DNA of 37,770 nucleotides from Marinobacter sp. GTDB taxonomy: Bacteria; Pseudomonadota; Gammaproteobacteria; Pseudomonadales; Oleiphilaceae. Below are positions 14,034 through 22,850 of the stretch, piece after piece. A program made the position numbers and the translations under genes. The stretch's first letter is position 1. Each line of letters opens with the position of its first letter. The notes beneath the pieces were generated by a model that did no database searches, had not been told where the DNA came from, and saw only the letters and a program-made list of their open reading frames with translations. Where the stretch lies: assembly GCA_022565395.1 (NCBI GenBank), contig JAIUMV010000034.1, positions 1 through 37,770 on the forward strand, in the 5' to 3' direction.

Positions 14034-15155
14034 TTAACGTTTGCGGATGACCACGCTGCCAATGGAGTAACCTGCACCAAAGGAGCAGATTACGCCCAAA
14101 TCACCCGTGGCAAGCCCCTGCCGGTGCAGGTGGAAGGCGATAATAGAGCCGGCGGAACTGGTGTTGGCATACTCGTCCAAAATCACCGGAGCCTCTTCCT
14201 CTGTGGCATCACGCCCCAGAATACGGCGGGCAATCAGCTGGTTCATGTTGAGGTTGGCCTGGTGCAGCCACATGCGTTTCAGGTCCGTGGCCTGCAGGCC
14301 GAGGCTTTCGAGATGGGTCTGGATGGTTTCAGCCACCAGCGGTGACACTTCTTTGAAAACCTTGCGGCCCTGCTGGATGAACAGCTTATCCGGCTTGCCG
14401 ACGCCTGACTCATCCGCACGGTTCAGGAAGCCGAAGTTGTTGCGGATGTTATTGGAGAAGCGGGTCAGCAGCCGTGTACCCAGCACATCAAAACCGGCCC
14501 CTTCAGCCACTGCATCTGCACGTTCCACGAGAATCGCGGTGCAGGCATCGCCAAAGATAAAGTGGCTGTCACGGTCACAGAAGTTCAGGTGACCAGAGCA
14601 GATCTCCGGGCTGACCACCAGCACAGCCCGGGCGGTGCCGTTCTCGACTGCGTTGATGGCTGCTTGCAGGCCAAAGGTGGCGGAACTGCAGGCCACGTTC
14701 ATGTCATAGGCAAAGCCGTCAATACCCAGGGCCTGTTGAATCTCGATAGACATGGCGGGGTATGGACGCTGGAAGTTGGAACAGGCTGCAATAACGGCAT
14801 CAACGTCTGCCACGGTACGACCGGCCTGAGCCAGAGCCTCGCGGCAGGCGACGACGGCCATTTCACACTGCACACTGGGCTCATCGTCGCTGCGTTCTGG
14901 AATGCGGGGGCGCATGCGGTCCGGATCAAGAATGCCCTCACGGTCAATAACATGACGGCGCTTAATACCGGAGGCTTTCTCGATGAATGCGCTGGAACTG
15001 GGCTGCAGGGCTTCGAGAGTGCCGTTGGCGATGGCCTCGGCATGAAGCGCATTGTACTTGTCTACGTAGGCGTTGAACGCCTCGACAAGTTCGTCGTTAT
15101 CGATGGTCGCTGGCGGTGTGTAGAGGCCAGTTCCGCTTATCACGGCTTTAATCAC
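14034..15155 (-). CDS. Beta-ketoacyl-ACP synthase III-like protein (PA3286 type)
   Basis: This 373-residue thiolase-fold enzyme closely follows Pseudomonas aeruginosa PA3286 as I recall it. PA3286 condenses medium-chain acyl-CoA such as octanoyl-CoA with malonyl-ACP and so feeds beta-oxidation products into fatty-acid synthesis. The catalytic triad is visible: Cys156 in MNVACSSATFG, His298 in LHQANLNMN, Asn331 in EYANTSSAGS. The C-terminal SFGAGYSIGSVV is typical. It is longer than FabH (about 317) because of an insert at about 35-90. The start is GTG at 15155 with a GGGG upstream. A promoter with a 19-bp palindrome lies just upstream. OleA is the main alternative, but no oleBCD genes are present. 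Confidence 0.88.
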   Translation of the reverse strand: MIKAVISGTGLYTPPATIDNDELVEAFNAYVDKYNALHAEAIANGTLEALQPSSSAFIEKASGIKRRHVIDREGILDPDRMRPRIPERSDDEPSVQCEMAVVACREALAQAGRTVADVDAVIAACSNFQRPYPAMSIEIQQALGIDGFAYDMNVACSSATFGLQAAINAVENGTARAVLVVSPEICSGHLNFCDRDSHFIFGDACTAILVERADAVAEGAGFDVLGTRLLTRFSNNIRNNFGFLNRADESGVGKPDKLFIQQGRKVFKEVSPLVAETIQTHLESLGLQATDLKRMWLHQANLNMNQLIARRILGRDATEEEAPVILDEYANTSSAGSIIAFHLHRQGLATGDLGVICSFGAGYSIGSVVIRKR

Positions 15156-15188
15156 GCGAAACCCCGTCTTTTTTGGTTATGGTCATCG

Positions 15189-15225
15189 TTATTAAAATAC
15201 TAACACAGCTACCACAAGGGTAGCT
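15189..15225 (-). promoter_or_regulatory. Promoter with palindromic operator candidate for the KAS III gene
   Basis: On the minus strand TTGTGG (15212-15217) and TAATAA (15189-15194) are separated by 17 bp. The -35 lies within a perfect inverted repeat, AGCTACC-N5-GGTAGCT (15207-15225). A dimeric regulator binding there would block the promoter. It does not look like the PsrA or FadR motifs I know. Confidence 0.55.
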
Positions 15226-15327
15226 TGGTACAAACGTCTTAGAGCATGCTTCATCATAACGCAACGCCCCGGCGGCTACCCTGACCCTTCGGACACTTTC
15301 CGATGCGGTATGGGGCAAACGTCCAGA

Positions 15328-18300
15328 TCAGGTTCTTACCAGGGCCCATTGTTTTTCCAGGCGCTTGGCGGACACAGGCACAGCAGTACCCAGCTGTTGG
15401 GCGAAGAAGGACACCCGGAACTCCTCCAGCATCCAGCGGTAGCGTGTCAGCTCCGGATCAGCGATACCTTGTTGGCGGTGAGCCTCCCTGCGCTTTTCGT
15501 ACTGCGTCCAAAGGCCTGGGAACAAATGCAGGAACTCACGCTCCCGGCCCATCTCCCGGGGCATTTTCTCATGCCTCAATGCTGCCGCCTGGAAATAGCG
15601 GGGATAGTGGGCCAGCCATTCTGCCGGGGTTGCCACCAGAAAACCGGGATACACCAGATGCTGAAGCTGGAATTTCATATCCGCCAGGCTGTTGGCCAAA
15701 GCCAGATTAATCTTGCCCTTCAATTGCCGGGCGATGCCCTGGTAAGCCTTCATGATTTCCGCCAGCAGCCGGGAGCGACTTTCCAGCGCCGCAATAAAGT
15801 CACCGCGCCCCTGCTGGAAACACTGCTCAAAGGCAGTTTCATCCCGGGGGCAGCCCGACCGAAGGAAGTGATCCTGCGCGGTTGCCAGCAGCAGATCATC
15901 CCACAACTGTTTCTTCTGGCCGATGGGGGCAAACAGCAGGGCGGCGTCATGGAATCCCGGCAGCTTGCGATCGAGCCCGTCCAGGTTGCTGGCGAGACGG
16001 TTCAGCAGCAGCCTTGCAACACCCTGGCGCGTCATCTGATCGGCCACCAGGGGGTCAAGGCAACGGGTGGCCCTGACTTCATGGCCGCGGTCCTCCAGCG
16101 CCGGGTACACCCTGACCTGCATACCGCCTTTTTCCGTATGCACTTCTTCCGGCAAGCTGCCAAAGCACCAGCGATCAACTGCACTGGCGGCCTGGGGCGC
16201 ATTGGCCAGCTCTGTCTCCACCGCCGCCAGGGCTGCTTCCGCCCTGCCCTCCAGCTCCGTTTGTAATTGTTGCAGGTTGCGCCCTTCAGCCACGGCTTTG
16301 CCGCTGTCATCCACCACCCGCAAGTTCATGCGCAGGTGGTCTGGCAGTACATCCTGCGGCCAGTCAGCGGGGTCCACCAGGATACCGGTCATGCGCCGTA
16401 GCTGCTCTGCCAGCTTCTGGGTCAGGGGTTCATTGGAAGGGTTCATACCTGCCAGGGCTTTATCCACCACGTCAGGCACGGGCACAAAGTTCCGCCGTAT
16501 GGCTTTGGGCAGGCCTTTGATCAGCTGGATGCATTTTTCACGTACCAGCCCGGGCACCAGCCAGTCCAGTCGATGAGCGGGTACTTGGCGCAAGGCCATC
16601 AGCGGAATCTGTAAGGTGACACCGTCATCATGCTGGCCAGGTTCAAACTGGTAGGCCAGCGGGTAGCGCACACCTTCCCATTCCAGTTCGTCGGGAAACG
16701 CCTGCGCAGTTGCTGCATCCAGATCCCGCTGCATGATGTCGGCTTCAGTGACTTCCAGAGCTTTTACCTGATCCTGCGCAAGGCTTTTCCACCAGCTCTC
16801 AAAATGCTGGCCACTGACAATGGTGTCGGGCAGGCGCTGCTCATAGAAGCCCACCAGAGTTTCATCATCCACCAGCAGATCACGGCGGCGGATCTTGCGC
16901 TCCAGGTCCTCGACCTGTTCCAGGAGCGCGTTGTTGTGAGCAATAAAGGGAGCTTTGGTACGGTAATCACCCTCCACCAGGGCCCTGCGGATAAACAGCT
17001 CCCGAGCCTCCTGTGGATGTACCTTGGCATAGTTGATGCGCCGTTTGGGGACGATATCCAGGCCGTAAAGGTTGACCCGCTCATACCCCATTACCTGGCC
17101 GCGCTTTTGCTCCCAGTGGGGCTCAAAGTAATGGCGCTTGACCACATGCCCGGCCAGCGCTTCAGCCCACTCAGGTTCTATACGGGCCACCATACGAGCG
17201 AAAACCCGTGAGGTTTCCACGATCTCAGCGGCGACGATCCATTTCGGTGCCGTCTTGGCGACCTTGGAGCCGGGGAAAATCATCACCTTACGGTTACGGG
17301 TCGCCAGGTATTCCCGCTGTTCCAGCTTGGTGGCAATCTGGCCCAGCAGCCCCGCCAGTATGGCTTTGTGCAGAGCATCATAATCCGCTGGCTTGTCGTT
17401 AAGGGTCAATGCCTGTTCCCGGCAGAGTATGGTGAGCTGGTGATGGACATCACGCCACTCCCGCATCCGCATGTAAGAGAGGAAATGCTTCTGACACAGG
17501 CGCTTGAGCTGATTCTGGGACAGTTCCTGGCGCTGTTCCTCGTAGAACTTCCACAGATTCAGCAACCCGGCAAAGTCTGAGTCTTTATCCGCAAAGGCTG
17601 CATGGGCCTGGTCTGCCGCCTGTTGCCGGTCTTGCGGGCGCTCCCTTGGGTCTTGCACGCTGAGGCCGGCAATCACTACCAGCGCCTCCCGCAGGCTGCC
17701 CGCTTCTCCGGCCGCCACCAGCATGCGGGCCAGCCTGGGGTCCACCGGCAACCGGGCCATGGTGCGGCCCAGCCGGGTCAACTTGCGCTTGTCATCCACG
17801 GCCCCCAACTCTTCCAGTAACTTGTAGCCATCGTTGATCTGACGGCTGTCAGGGGCGTCAAGGAAGGGGAAGCGCGCGATTTCACCCAGCCCCAGGGTGG
17901 CCATTTGCAGGATAACGGACGCCAGATTAGTACGCAGGATTTCCGGGTCGGTAAACTCCGGGCGCCCGAGGAAGTCTGGCTCATCATACAGGCGGAAACA
18001 GATACCCGGCGCTACCCGGCCACAGCGGCCTTTGCGCTGATTGGCACTGGCCTGGGACACAGGCTCTATAGGCAGACGCTGGATCTTCGAACGCACGCTG
18101 TAGCGGCTGATGCGGGCAACGCCGGTATCGATAACGTAGCGTATGCCGGGCACGGTCAACGAGGTTTCCGCCACATTGGTGGACAGCACAATACGGCGCC
18201 CTGGGTGACTCTGAAATACCCGGTTCTGTTCCTTGTTGCTCAAGCGGGAGTACAAGGGCAGTACTTCCGTGTGGCGCAGCTCTGCGTGGCGCAGGCTTTT

Positions 18301-19197
18301 GCTGACGTCACGAATCTCCCGCTCGCCGGGTAGAAACACCAGGACATCGCCCGGCCTTTGGCCTGCGGCACGTTCGTGGGCTTCAATTTCCCCCAGCGCC
18401 GAGACGATGGCTTCGGCCCAGCCCTGATCCTTCTCTTCCGCATCCCCCAGCAACGGGCGGTAGCGTAAGTCCACGGGATAGGTGCGGCCGGACACCTCAA
18501 TCACCGGTGCATCCACAAAAAACCGGCTGAAGCGCTCAACTTCTATGGTCGCGGAGGTGATGATCACTTTCAGATCCGGGCGCTTGGGCAGTAACTGGCG
18601 CAGATAGCCCAGCAGGAAGTCGATATTCAGGCTACGTTCATGAGCCTCATCGATAATCAGGGTATCGTAACGGTCCAGAAAACGGTCATGCTGGATTTCC
18701 GCCAGCAGGATACCGTCGGTCATCACCTTGATCTGGGTGTTGTCACTGGTATTGTCTGCAAAGCGAATCTGGTAGGACACCCGGCCGCCAATGGTGGTTT
18801 GCAGCTCCTCCGCCAGACGGCTGGACACGCTGCGGGCCGCCAGACGCCGGGGCTGGGTGTGCCCGATCAGGCCGCGCGTGCCGCGACCGTGGTTCAGGCA
18901 GATCTTTGGCAACTGGGTGGTTTTACCGGACCCTGTCTCACCCGCCACGATAATGACCTGATGCTGCGCCAGTGCCCTGGCAATATCATCCGCCCGGTTG
19001 GATACCGGCAGCTCAGCCGGATAGCTGACTTGCCCGTGCGCCGCCCGGAAACGCTCATAGGCGGCCTGCCCCTCCTGCAGCCAGCGGTTGATCTGCTCTG
19101 CCTGACGGTCATTGAGCTTGCCCTGGTTGCGCGCCATCAAACGGCGTATGCGGGCAACCTCTTGCTGGCGGCAGGTGTCGGGGTCAAATGAAATCAT
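15328..19197 (-). CDS. hrpA: ATP-dependent RNA helicase HrpA
   Basis: A DEAH-box RNA helicase of 1289 residues, near the 1300 of E. coli HrpA, which resolves stalled or collided ribosomes. Motifs are Walker A GETGSGKTTQ (86-95), DEAH (183-186), SAT, and motif VI QRKGRCGRVAPG. HA2 and OB-fold regions follow, then the long DUF3418 C-terminal half typical of HrpA. The ATG at 19197 was taken as start; no strong ribosome site is seen. It appears monocistronic, with a 172-bp gap to the KAS III gene and a terminator-like element on the fadD side. Confidence 0.95.
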   Translation of the reverse strand: MISFDPDTCRQQEVARIRRLMARNQGKLNDRQAEQINRWLQEGQAAYERFRAAHGQVSYPAELPVSNRADDIARALAQHQVIIVAGETGSGKTTQLPKICLNHGRGTRGLIGHTQPRRLAARSVSSRLAEELQTTIGGRVSYQIRFADNTSDNTQIKVMTDGILLAEIQHDRFLDRYDTLIIDEAHERSLNIDFLLGYLRQLLPKRPDLKVIITSATIEVERFSRFFVDAPVIEVSGRTYPVDLRYRPLLGDAEEKDQGWAEAIVSALGEIEAHERAAGQRPGDVLVFLPGEREIRDVSKSLRHAELRHTEVLPLYSRLSNKEQNRVFQSHPGRRIVLSTNVAETSLTVPGIRYVIDTGVARISRYSVRSKIQRLPIEPVSQASANQRKGRCGRVAPGICFRLYDEPDFLGRPEFTDPEILRTNLASVILQMATLGLGEIARFPFLDAPDSRQINDGYKLLEELGAVDDKRKLTRLGRTMARLPVDPRLARMLVAAGEAGSLREALVVIAGLSVQDPRERPQDRQQAADQAHAAFADKDSDFAGLLNLWKFYEEQRQELSQNQLKRLCQKHFLSYMRMREWRDVHHQLTILCREQALTLNDKPADYDALHKAILAGLLGQIATKLEQREYLATRNRKVMIFPGSKVAKTAPKWIVAAEIVETSRVFARMVARIEPEWAEALAGHVVKRHYFEPHWEQKRGQVMGYERVNLYGLDIVPKRRINYAKVHPQEARELFIRRALVEGDYRTKAPFIAHNNALLEQVEDLERKIRRRDLLVDDETLVGFYEQRLPDTIVSGQHFESWWKSLAQDQVKALEVTEADIMQRDLDAATAQAFPDELEWEGVRYPLAYQFEPGQHDDGVTLQIPLMALRQVPAHRLDWLVPGLVREKCIQLIKGLPKAIRRNFVPVPDVVDKALAGMNPSNEPLTQKLAEQLRRMTGILVDPADWPQDVLPDHLRMNLRVVDDSGKAVAEGRNLQQLQTELEGRAEAALAAVETELANAPQAASAVDRWCFGSLPEEVHTEKGGMQVRVYPALEDRGHEVRATRCLDPLVADQMTRQGVARLLLNRLASNLDGLDRKLPGFHDAALLFAPIGQKKQLWDDLLLATAQDHFLRSGCPRDETAFEQCFQQGRGDFIAALESRSRLLAEIMKAYQGIARQLKGKINLALANSLADMKFQLQHLVYPGFLVATPAEWLAHYPRYFQAAALRHEKMPREMGREREFLHLFPGLWTQYEKRREAHRQQGIADPELTRYRWMLEEFRVSFFAQQLGTAVPVSAKRLEKQWALVRT

Positions 19198-19215
19198 AGG
19201 GGCCTGTGCTATTAA

Positions 19216-19280
19216 CGAAAAACCCCCACCGGGAGAAACGGGCCGCTGATCCGGCCCGCTACTACTGGCAGGGGTTTGTC
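19216..19280 (-). terminator. Rho-independent terminator of fadD
   Basis: Reading on the minus strand, an outer AAACCCC...GGGGTTT pair (19271-19277 with 19220-19226) encloses a perfect hairpin CGGGCCG-N6-CGGCCCG (19239-19258) and ends in TTTTT. It follows the fadD stop by about 14 bases. Confidence 0.7.
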
Positions 19281-19290
19281 TACTTCAGTG

Positions 19291-20973
19291 TTACTTCTGC
19301 TTTTTCAGCTCTTCATCGCGCAGTTCACGACGCAGAATCTTGCCGACGTTGGTTTTCGGCAGCTCCTCGCGGAACTCGAAGAACTTGGGCACTTTGTAGG
19401 CGGTCAGGCGCTCGCGGCAGAACTCTTTCAGTTCGGCCTCTTTCAGGTCGGGCGAACCGCTGACCAGGAACACTTTGACAGCCTCGCCGCTCTTCTCGTC
19501 AGGCACACCCACCGCGGCACATTCAACCACTTGTGGGTGGCTGGTTACCACGTCTTCGATCTCATTCGGGTAGACGTTGAAGCCGGATACCAGAATCATA
19601 TCCTTCTTGCGGTCAACAATACGGATATAACCGTCTTCCTGCACCACAGCAACGTCACCGGTTTTCAGGTAGCCGTCTTCGGTGAAGGATTTCTGGGTTT
19701 CTTCCGGACGCTGCCAGTAACCTTTCATGACCTGCGGACCCTGAACACAGAGTTCGCCCGGCTCACCCACTGGGGTCTCGTTGCCGTCGTCATCGATAGT
19801 CTTGATGCGGGTTTTCGGGATCGGCAGGCCGATGGTGCCCAGCTGAACCGCGCCGACCGGGTTGAAGGTCACTACCGGGGAGGTTTCAGTCATCCCGTAG
19901 CCTTCAGTGATTTCGCAACCGGTCACACGCTGCCACATCTTGGCGGTGTCACTGGTCAGGGCCATACCGCCAGAGGAGGTCAGCTTCAGGGCGCTGAAGT
20001 CCAGCTTCTTGAACTCTTCGTTGTTGCACAAGGCAACAAACAGGGTGTTGAGACCCAGGAAAGCGGTAAATTTATGGTTCTGCAGCTCTTTGACAAAGCC
20101 TGGAATATCCCGCGGGTTGGGGATCAGGACGTTATGAGCGCCCGCTTCCAGCATGATGCCGCAGTTCAGGGTGAAGGAGTAAATGTGATACAGCGGCAGC
20201 GGTGCAATAACCACTTCCTGGCCCTCGACCACGTTTTCACCCATCATCGGACGGGTTTGCAGCAGGTTGGCCACCAGGTTGCCGTGGGTCAGCATGGCGC
20301 CTTTGGCCACGCCGGTGGTGCCGCCCGTGTATTGCAGTACCGCCAGATCATCCTTCTTCGGATACACCGGGGTGAACTTCAGCTTGGCGCCTTCCTTGAG
20401 GACGGCTGGCAGGCTGTTGGCATTGGGCAGGCTGAAGGCAGGTACCATCTTCTTGACGTGCTTGACCACAGCGTTCATCAGCGTGCGCTTGAGGGTCGAG
20501 TGCATGTCCGCGATTTCGGTGACGATCACCGTCTCAATACCGGTGTTAGGCAGTACTTTTTCCGCGTTGTAGGCCATGTTCGCGAGAACCACCAGCGCCT
20601 TGGCGCCGGAATCATTGAACTGGTGCTCCATCTCGCGGGTGGTGTACAGCGGATTGGTGTTGACCACGATCAGGCCTGCCCGCATGGCACCAAACACAAC
20701 CACGGGGTACTGGGTGAGGTTCGGGCTCTGCACCGCGATACGGTCACCGGGCTTCAGGTTGGTCCGGTTCTGGATCCAGGCAGCAAAATTGCGGCTCTGT
20801 ACATCAAGGTCGCGGTAGGTCAGTGTCGCGCCGACGGCAGAAAATGCAGGCCGGTCAGCAAACTTGCGCACAGCCTTCTCGAATACTTCAACCATGCTCT
20901 CGTACTGGTTGAGATCCACGTCAGTGGCTACGCCGGGGGGGTATTTGTCCTTGTAGAATTGCTCAAAATCCAT
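19291..20973 (-). CDS. fadD: Long-chain-fatty-acid--CoA ligase
   Basis: FadD activates long-chain fatty acids to acyl-CoA via an acyl-adenylate at the inner membrane, the entry step to beta-oxidation. The protein has 560 residues, like E. coli FadD (561). The P-loop-like AMP motif YTGGTTGVAKG is at 215-225, followed by GYGMTETSP and the FACS signature region TGDVAVVQEDGYIRIVDRKKDMILVSGFNVYPNEIED, and a C-terminal catalytic Lys in KTNVGKILRREL. The ATG at 20973 has AGGAG eight bases upstream. A sigma70-like promoter precedes it and a terminator follows it, so it is a single-gene unit. Confidence 0.95.
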   Translation of the reverse strand: MDFEQFYKDKYPPGVATDVDLNQYESMVEVFEKAVRKFADRPAFSAVGATLTYRDLDVQSRNFAAWIQNRTNLKPGDRIAVQSPNLTQYPVVVFGAMRAGLIVVNTNPLYTTREMEHQFNDSGAKALVVLANMAYNAEKVLPNTGIETVIVTEIADMHSTLKRTLMNAVVKHVKKMVPAFSLPNANSLPAVLKEGAKLKFTPVYPKKDDLAVLQYTGGTTGVAKGAMLTHGNLVANLLQTRPMMGENVVEGQEVVIAPLPLYHIYSFTLNCGIMLEAGAHNVLIPNPRDIPGFVKELQNHKFTAFLGLNTLFVALCNNEEFKKLDFSALKLTSSGGMALTSDTAKMWQRVTGCEITEGYGMTETSPVVTFNPVGAVQLGTIGLPIPKTRIKTIDDDGNETPVGEPGELCVQGPQVMKGYWQRPEETQKSFTEDGYLKTGDVAVVQEDGYIRIVDRKKDMILVSGFNVYPNEIEDVVTSHPQVVECAAVGVPDEKSGEAVKVFLVSGSPDLKEAELKEFCRERLTAYKVPKFFEFREELPKTNVGKILRRELRDEELKKQK

Positions 20974-21001
20974 CACACCATCTCCTGAGTTGTCGCTTGT
21001 G

Positions 21002-21029
21002 CTTATAGTCTTCGACAGGGTTCGGTCAA
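21002..21029 (-). promoter_or_regulatory. fadD promoter
   Basis: On the minus strand TTGACC (21024-21029) and TATAAG (21002-21007) are 16 bp apart, 29 bases upstream of the fadD start codon. I see no clear FadR- or PsrA-type operator over it. The rest of the gap to the hydrolase gene (21030-21280) shows only a weak 24-codon frame and no strong element. Confidence 0.55.
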
Positions 21030-21280
21030 CTCTCAGCCCCTGCGGGGTGTGTCGACTTCTGTTTTTGATTACACCATTCCGTAACGACGGCAGAGAATAT
21101 CAGTTTTAAGGGGGATGAGGTAGCATTTGGTGCCATGACGAAGGGCTTGCGCGGTGCGGAATCTGTGATGGCCGCACTTGCGCAACTGGCTGAGATTCCT
21201 ATCATTTAGCTTTACCTAGCCACGCCTACACGGGCACCGGACGCCCCGTTTTGGCGCGGAACTACAATAACATTCGCCTG

Positions 21281-22249
21281 ATGAAGGACTTACCGTTGAA
21301 TATTGCCATGGACATCAAGGACTTCCCGCTTCCAAGCCGGAGTCCCGTGGTCGCCGCTGATGGCCACCAGATCCCTCTCCTGCACTGGCCCGCCAGCGGG
21401 CAGGCTCGCGCCATTGTCCATCTTTGCCATGGCATGGGCGAGCATGCCGGCCGCTATGAGGAGCTGGCCCTCAAGCTGAACCTTGCCGGGTATCACGTTT
21501 ACGCCCACGATCACCGTGGCCACGGCCCTGCCACTAACCCGGCAGATCTGGGTCACTATGCGGATGAGGACGGCTGGAACAAGGTGACCAGTGATGTTGT
21601 GGCCGTACAGCAGCATATTGAAACACTGCACCCCACCTTGCCGCGCTATCTGTTCGGCCACAGCATGGGTTCGTTTATTGCCCAGGGCGCATTGGTGCGC
21701 CACCCCGGAGAACTGAATATCGCCGGGCTGATACTCTGTGGTTCTACCCGTGACCCCCTGGTCAAGGTGCGCGCCATGCAGTCCCTGGTCAGGCTGGAGA
21801 AGCGCCTGGTTGGCGGCAAAGCGCCCTCACGTCTGATGGGCACCCTCACCTTCAAGGCCTTCAGCCGCAAGATCAAACAGCGTTCTACTGAGTTTGACTG
21901 GCTGAGTCATGATGCAGACGCTGTTGCAGCTTACATGGCGGACCCCTGTTGCGGTTTTGACTGTAGCACCAGCCTTTGGGGAGACCTAGCCGGCGGTCTG
22001 GCGGAACTACAAGCCAAAGGCGCGCTGGAGCGCATCCCTGCGGATCTGCCAATCCTGATCATGGGGGGCGCGGAAGACCCGGTGAGCGATTGCGGCAAAG
22101 GGCTCAAACGTCTGGCAGATGCCTATACCCGCAGCCACCACAAACAGGTGACCTTCAACCTGCTACCGGCCATGCGTCACGAGCCGCTGAACGAAACCCG
22201 GCGGGCAGAGGTTCACAGCCTCATCATTAACTGGCTGAGTCACCACTGA
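21281..22249 (+). CDS. Alpha/beta hydrolase, lysophospholipase/monoacylglycerol lipase type
   Basis: A serine hydrolase of the Hydrolase_4 family, about 322 residues. It carries the oxyanion strand HLCHGMGEHAGRY, the DHRGHG turn, the nucleophile elbow GHSMG, an acid in GGAEDPVSD and a His in AMRHEPLNE. Relatives split monoacylglycerols or lysophospholipids. The start is uncertain: ATG 21281 was taken, ATG 21308 (MDIKDFP) is equally plausible and a TTG at 21251 less so; none has a proper Shine-Dalgarno. No signal peptide, so it should be cytoplasmic. Its neighbours fadD and the MaoC-like gene fit a lipid-use role. Confidence 0.85.
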   Translation: MKDLPLNIAMDIKDFPLPSRSPVVAADGHQIPLLHWPASGQARAIVHLCHGMGEHAGRYEELALKLNLAGYHVYAHDHRGHGPATNPADLGHYADEDGWNKVTSDVVAVQQHIETLHPTLPRYLFGHSMGSFIAQGALVRHPGELNIAGLILCGSTRDPLVKVRAMQSLVRLEKRLVGGKAPSRLMGTLTFKAFSRKIKQRSTEFDWLSHDADAVAAYMADPCCGFDCSTSLWGDLAGGLAELQAKGALERIPADLPILIMGGAEDPVSDCGKGLKRLADAYTRSHHKQVTFNLLPAMRHEPLNETRRAEVHSLIINWLSHH

Positions 22250-22260
22250 CACAGCCAAGG

Positions 22261-22298
22261 CGGACGACTGTGCTATAGTTTTCCGGCATTGTCGTCCG
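22261..22298 (+). promoter_or_regulatory. Extended -10 promoter flanked by an inverted repeat, upstream of the MaoC-like gene
   Basis: TGC-TATAGT (22271-22279) is an extended -10. A perfect 8-bp inverted repeat, CGGACGAC (22261-22268) and GTCGTCCG (22291-22298), brackets it with 22 bases between. This could be an operator or, less likely, a hairpin at the start of the transcript. It begins 11 bases after the hydrolase stop codon. Confidence 0.45.
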
Positions 22299-22316
22299 TT
22301 ACAAGGAGCGGTTCCC

Positions 22317-22796
22317 ATGAATTCGCCACAACACCTAGAAAACATCACCTATGACGAGCTGTCCGTCGGGGACAGTGCCAGCTTTTCACGCACCCTGACT
22401 GAACAGGATCTGGTGCTGTTTGCCGCCGTGTCCGGTGATGTTAACCCCGTGCATCTGGATGAAGCCTTTGCCGCCACTACGCCCTTCAAGGAACGCATTG
22501 CCCACGGCATGTGGAGCGGCTCGCTGATTTCTGCCGCGCTGGCAACGGTGCTACCAGGGCCAGGCACCATTTATCTGGGCCAGAGTCTGGCCTTCAAACG
22601 CCCGGTCAAACTGGGAGATACCCTGACGGTGAAACTGGCGGTACAGGAAAAGCAGGAGAAAAACCGTGTGGTGATTGGCTGCAGCGTCACCAATCAGAAC
22701 GGTGAGGAAGTGGTATCCGGTGAAGCGAAGGTGATGGCCCCTACCACCAAAGTGTCCGTAGCGGCCCCGGAACTGCCCACCATCAACATCGGCTGA
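22317..22796 (+). CDS. MaoC-like (R)-specific enoyl-CoA hydratase
   Basis: The 159-residue protein is a single hotdog MaoC domain. The hydratase-2 motif is visible in AVSGDVNPVHLDEAFAATTPFKERIAHGMWSGSLIS (Asp41, His46 as catalytic pair). The family hydrates trans-2-enoyl-CoA to (R)-3-hydroxyacyl-CoA, supplying polyhydroxyalkanoate synthesis (PhaJ) or acting in fatty-acid metabolism; no PHA synthase is in the window, so PhaJ is only a possibility. The ATG at 22317 follows AAGGAG at eight bases. It has its own likely promoter and ends at a strong hairpin. Confidence 0.87.
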   Translation: MNSPQHLENITYDELSVGDSASFSRTLTEQDLVLFAAVSGDVNPVHLDEAFAATTPFKERIAHGMWSGSLISAALATVLPGPGTIYLGQSLAFKRPVKLGDTLTVKLAVQEKQEKNRVVIGCSVTNQNGEEVVSGEAKVMAPTTKVSVAAPELPTINIG

Positions 22797-22807
22797 TCGT
22801 CAGCAGA

Positions 22808-22835
22808 CCTGCCGTAGCATCATCACTACGGCAGG
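22808..22835. terminator. Hairpin between convergent genes
   Basis: A perfect 10-bp stem, CCTGCCGTAG and CTACGGCAGG, with an 8-base loop lies 12 bases after the MaoC-like stop and 16 before the stop of the CoxE-like gene. There is no U-run on either side, so it may act as a transcript-end stabiliser or with Rho rather than as a classic terminator. Confidence 0.55.
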
Positions 22836-22850
22836 CCCTCAACACTCCGC

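Noticed and set aside
14034-15155. OleA of a long-chain olefin (oleABCD) cluster
   Set aside because: The sequence follows PA3286 more closely and no oleB, oleC or oleD genes are nearby.
21135-21209. 24-codon plus-strand frame (MTKGLRGAESVMAALAQ...) before the hydrolase gene
   Set aside because: GAGG is about 14 bases from the ATG, there is no coupling to the next gene, and the length is within chance.
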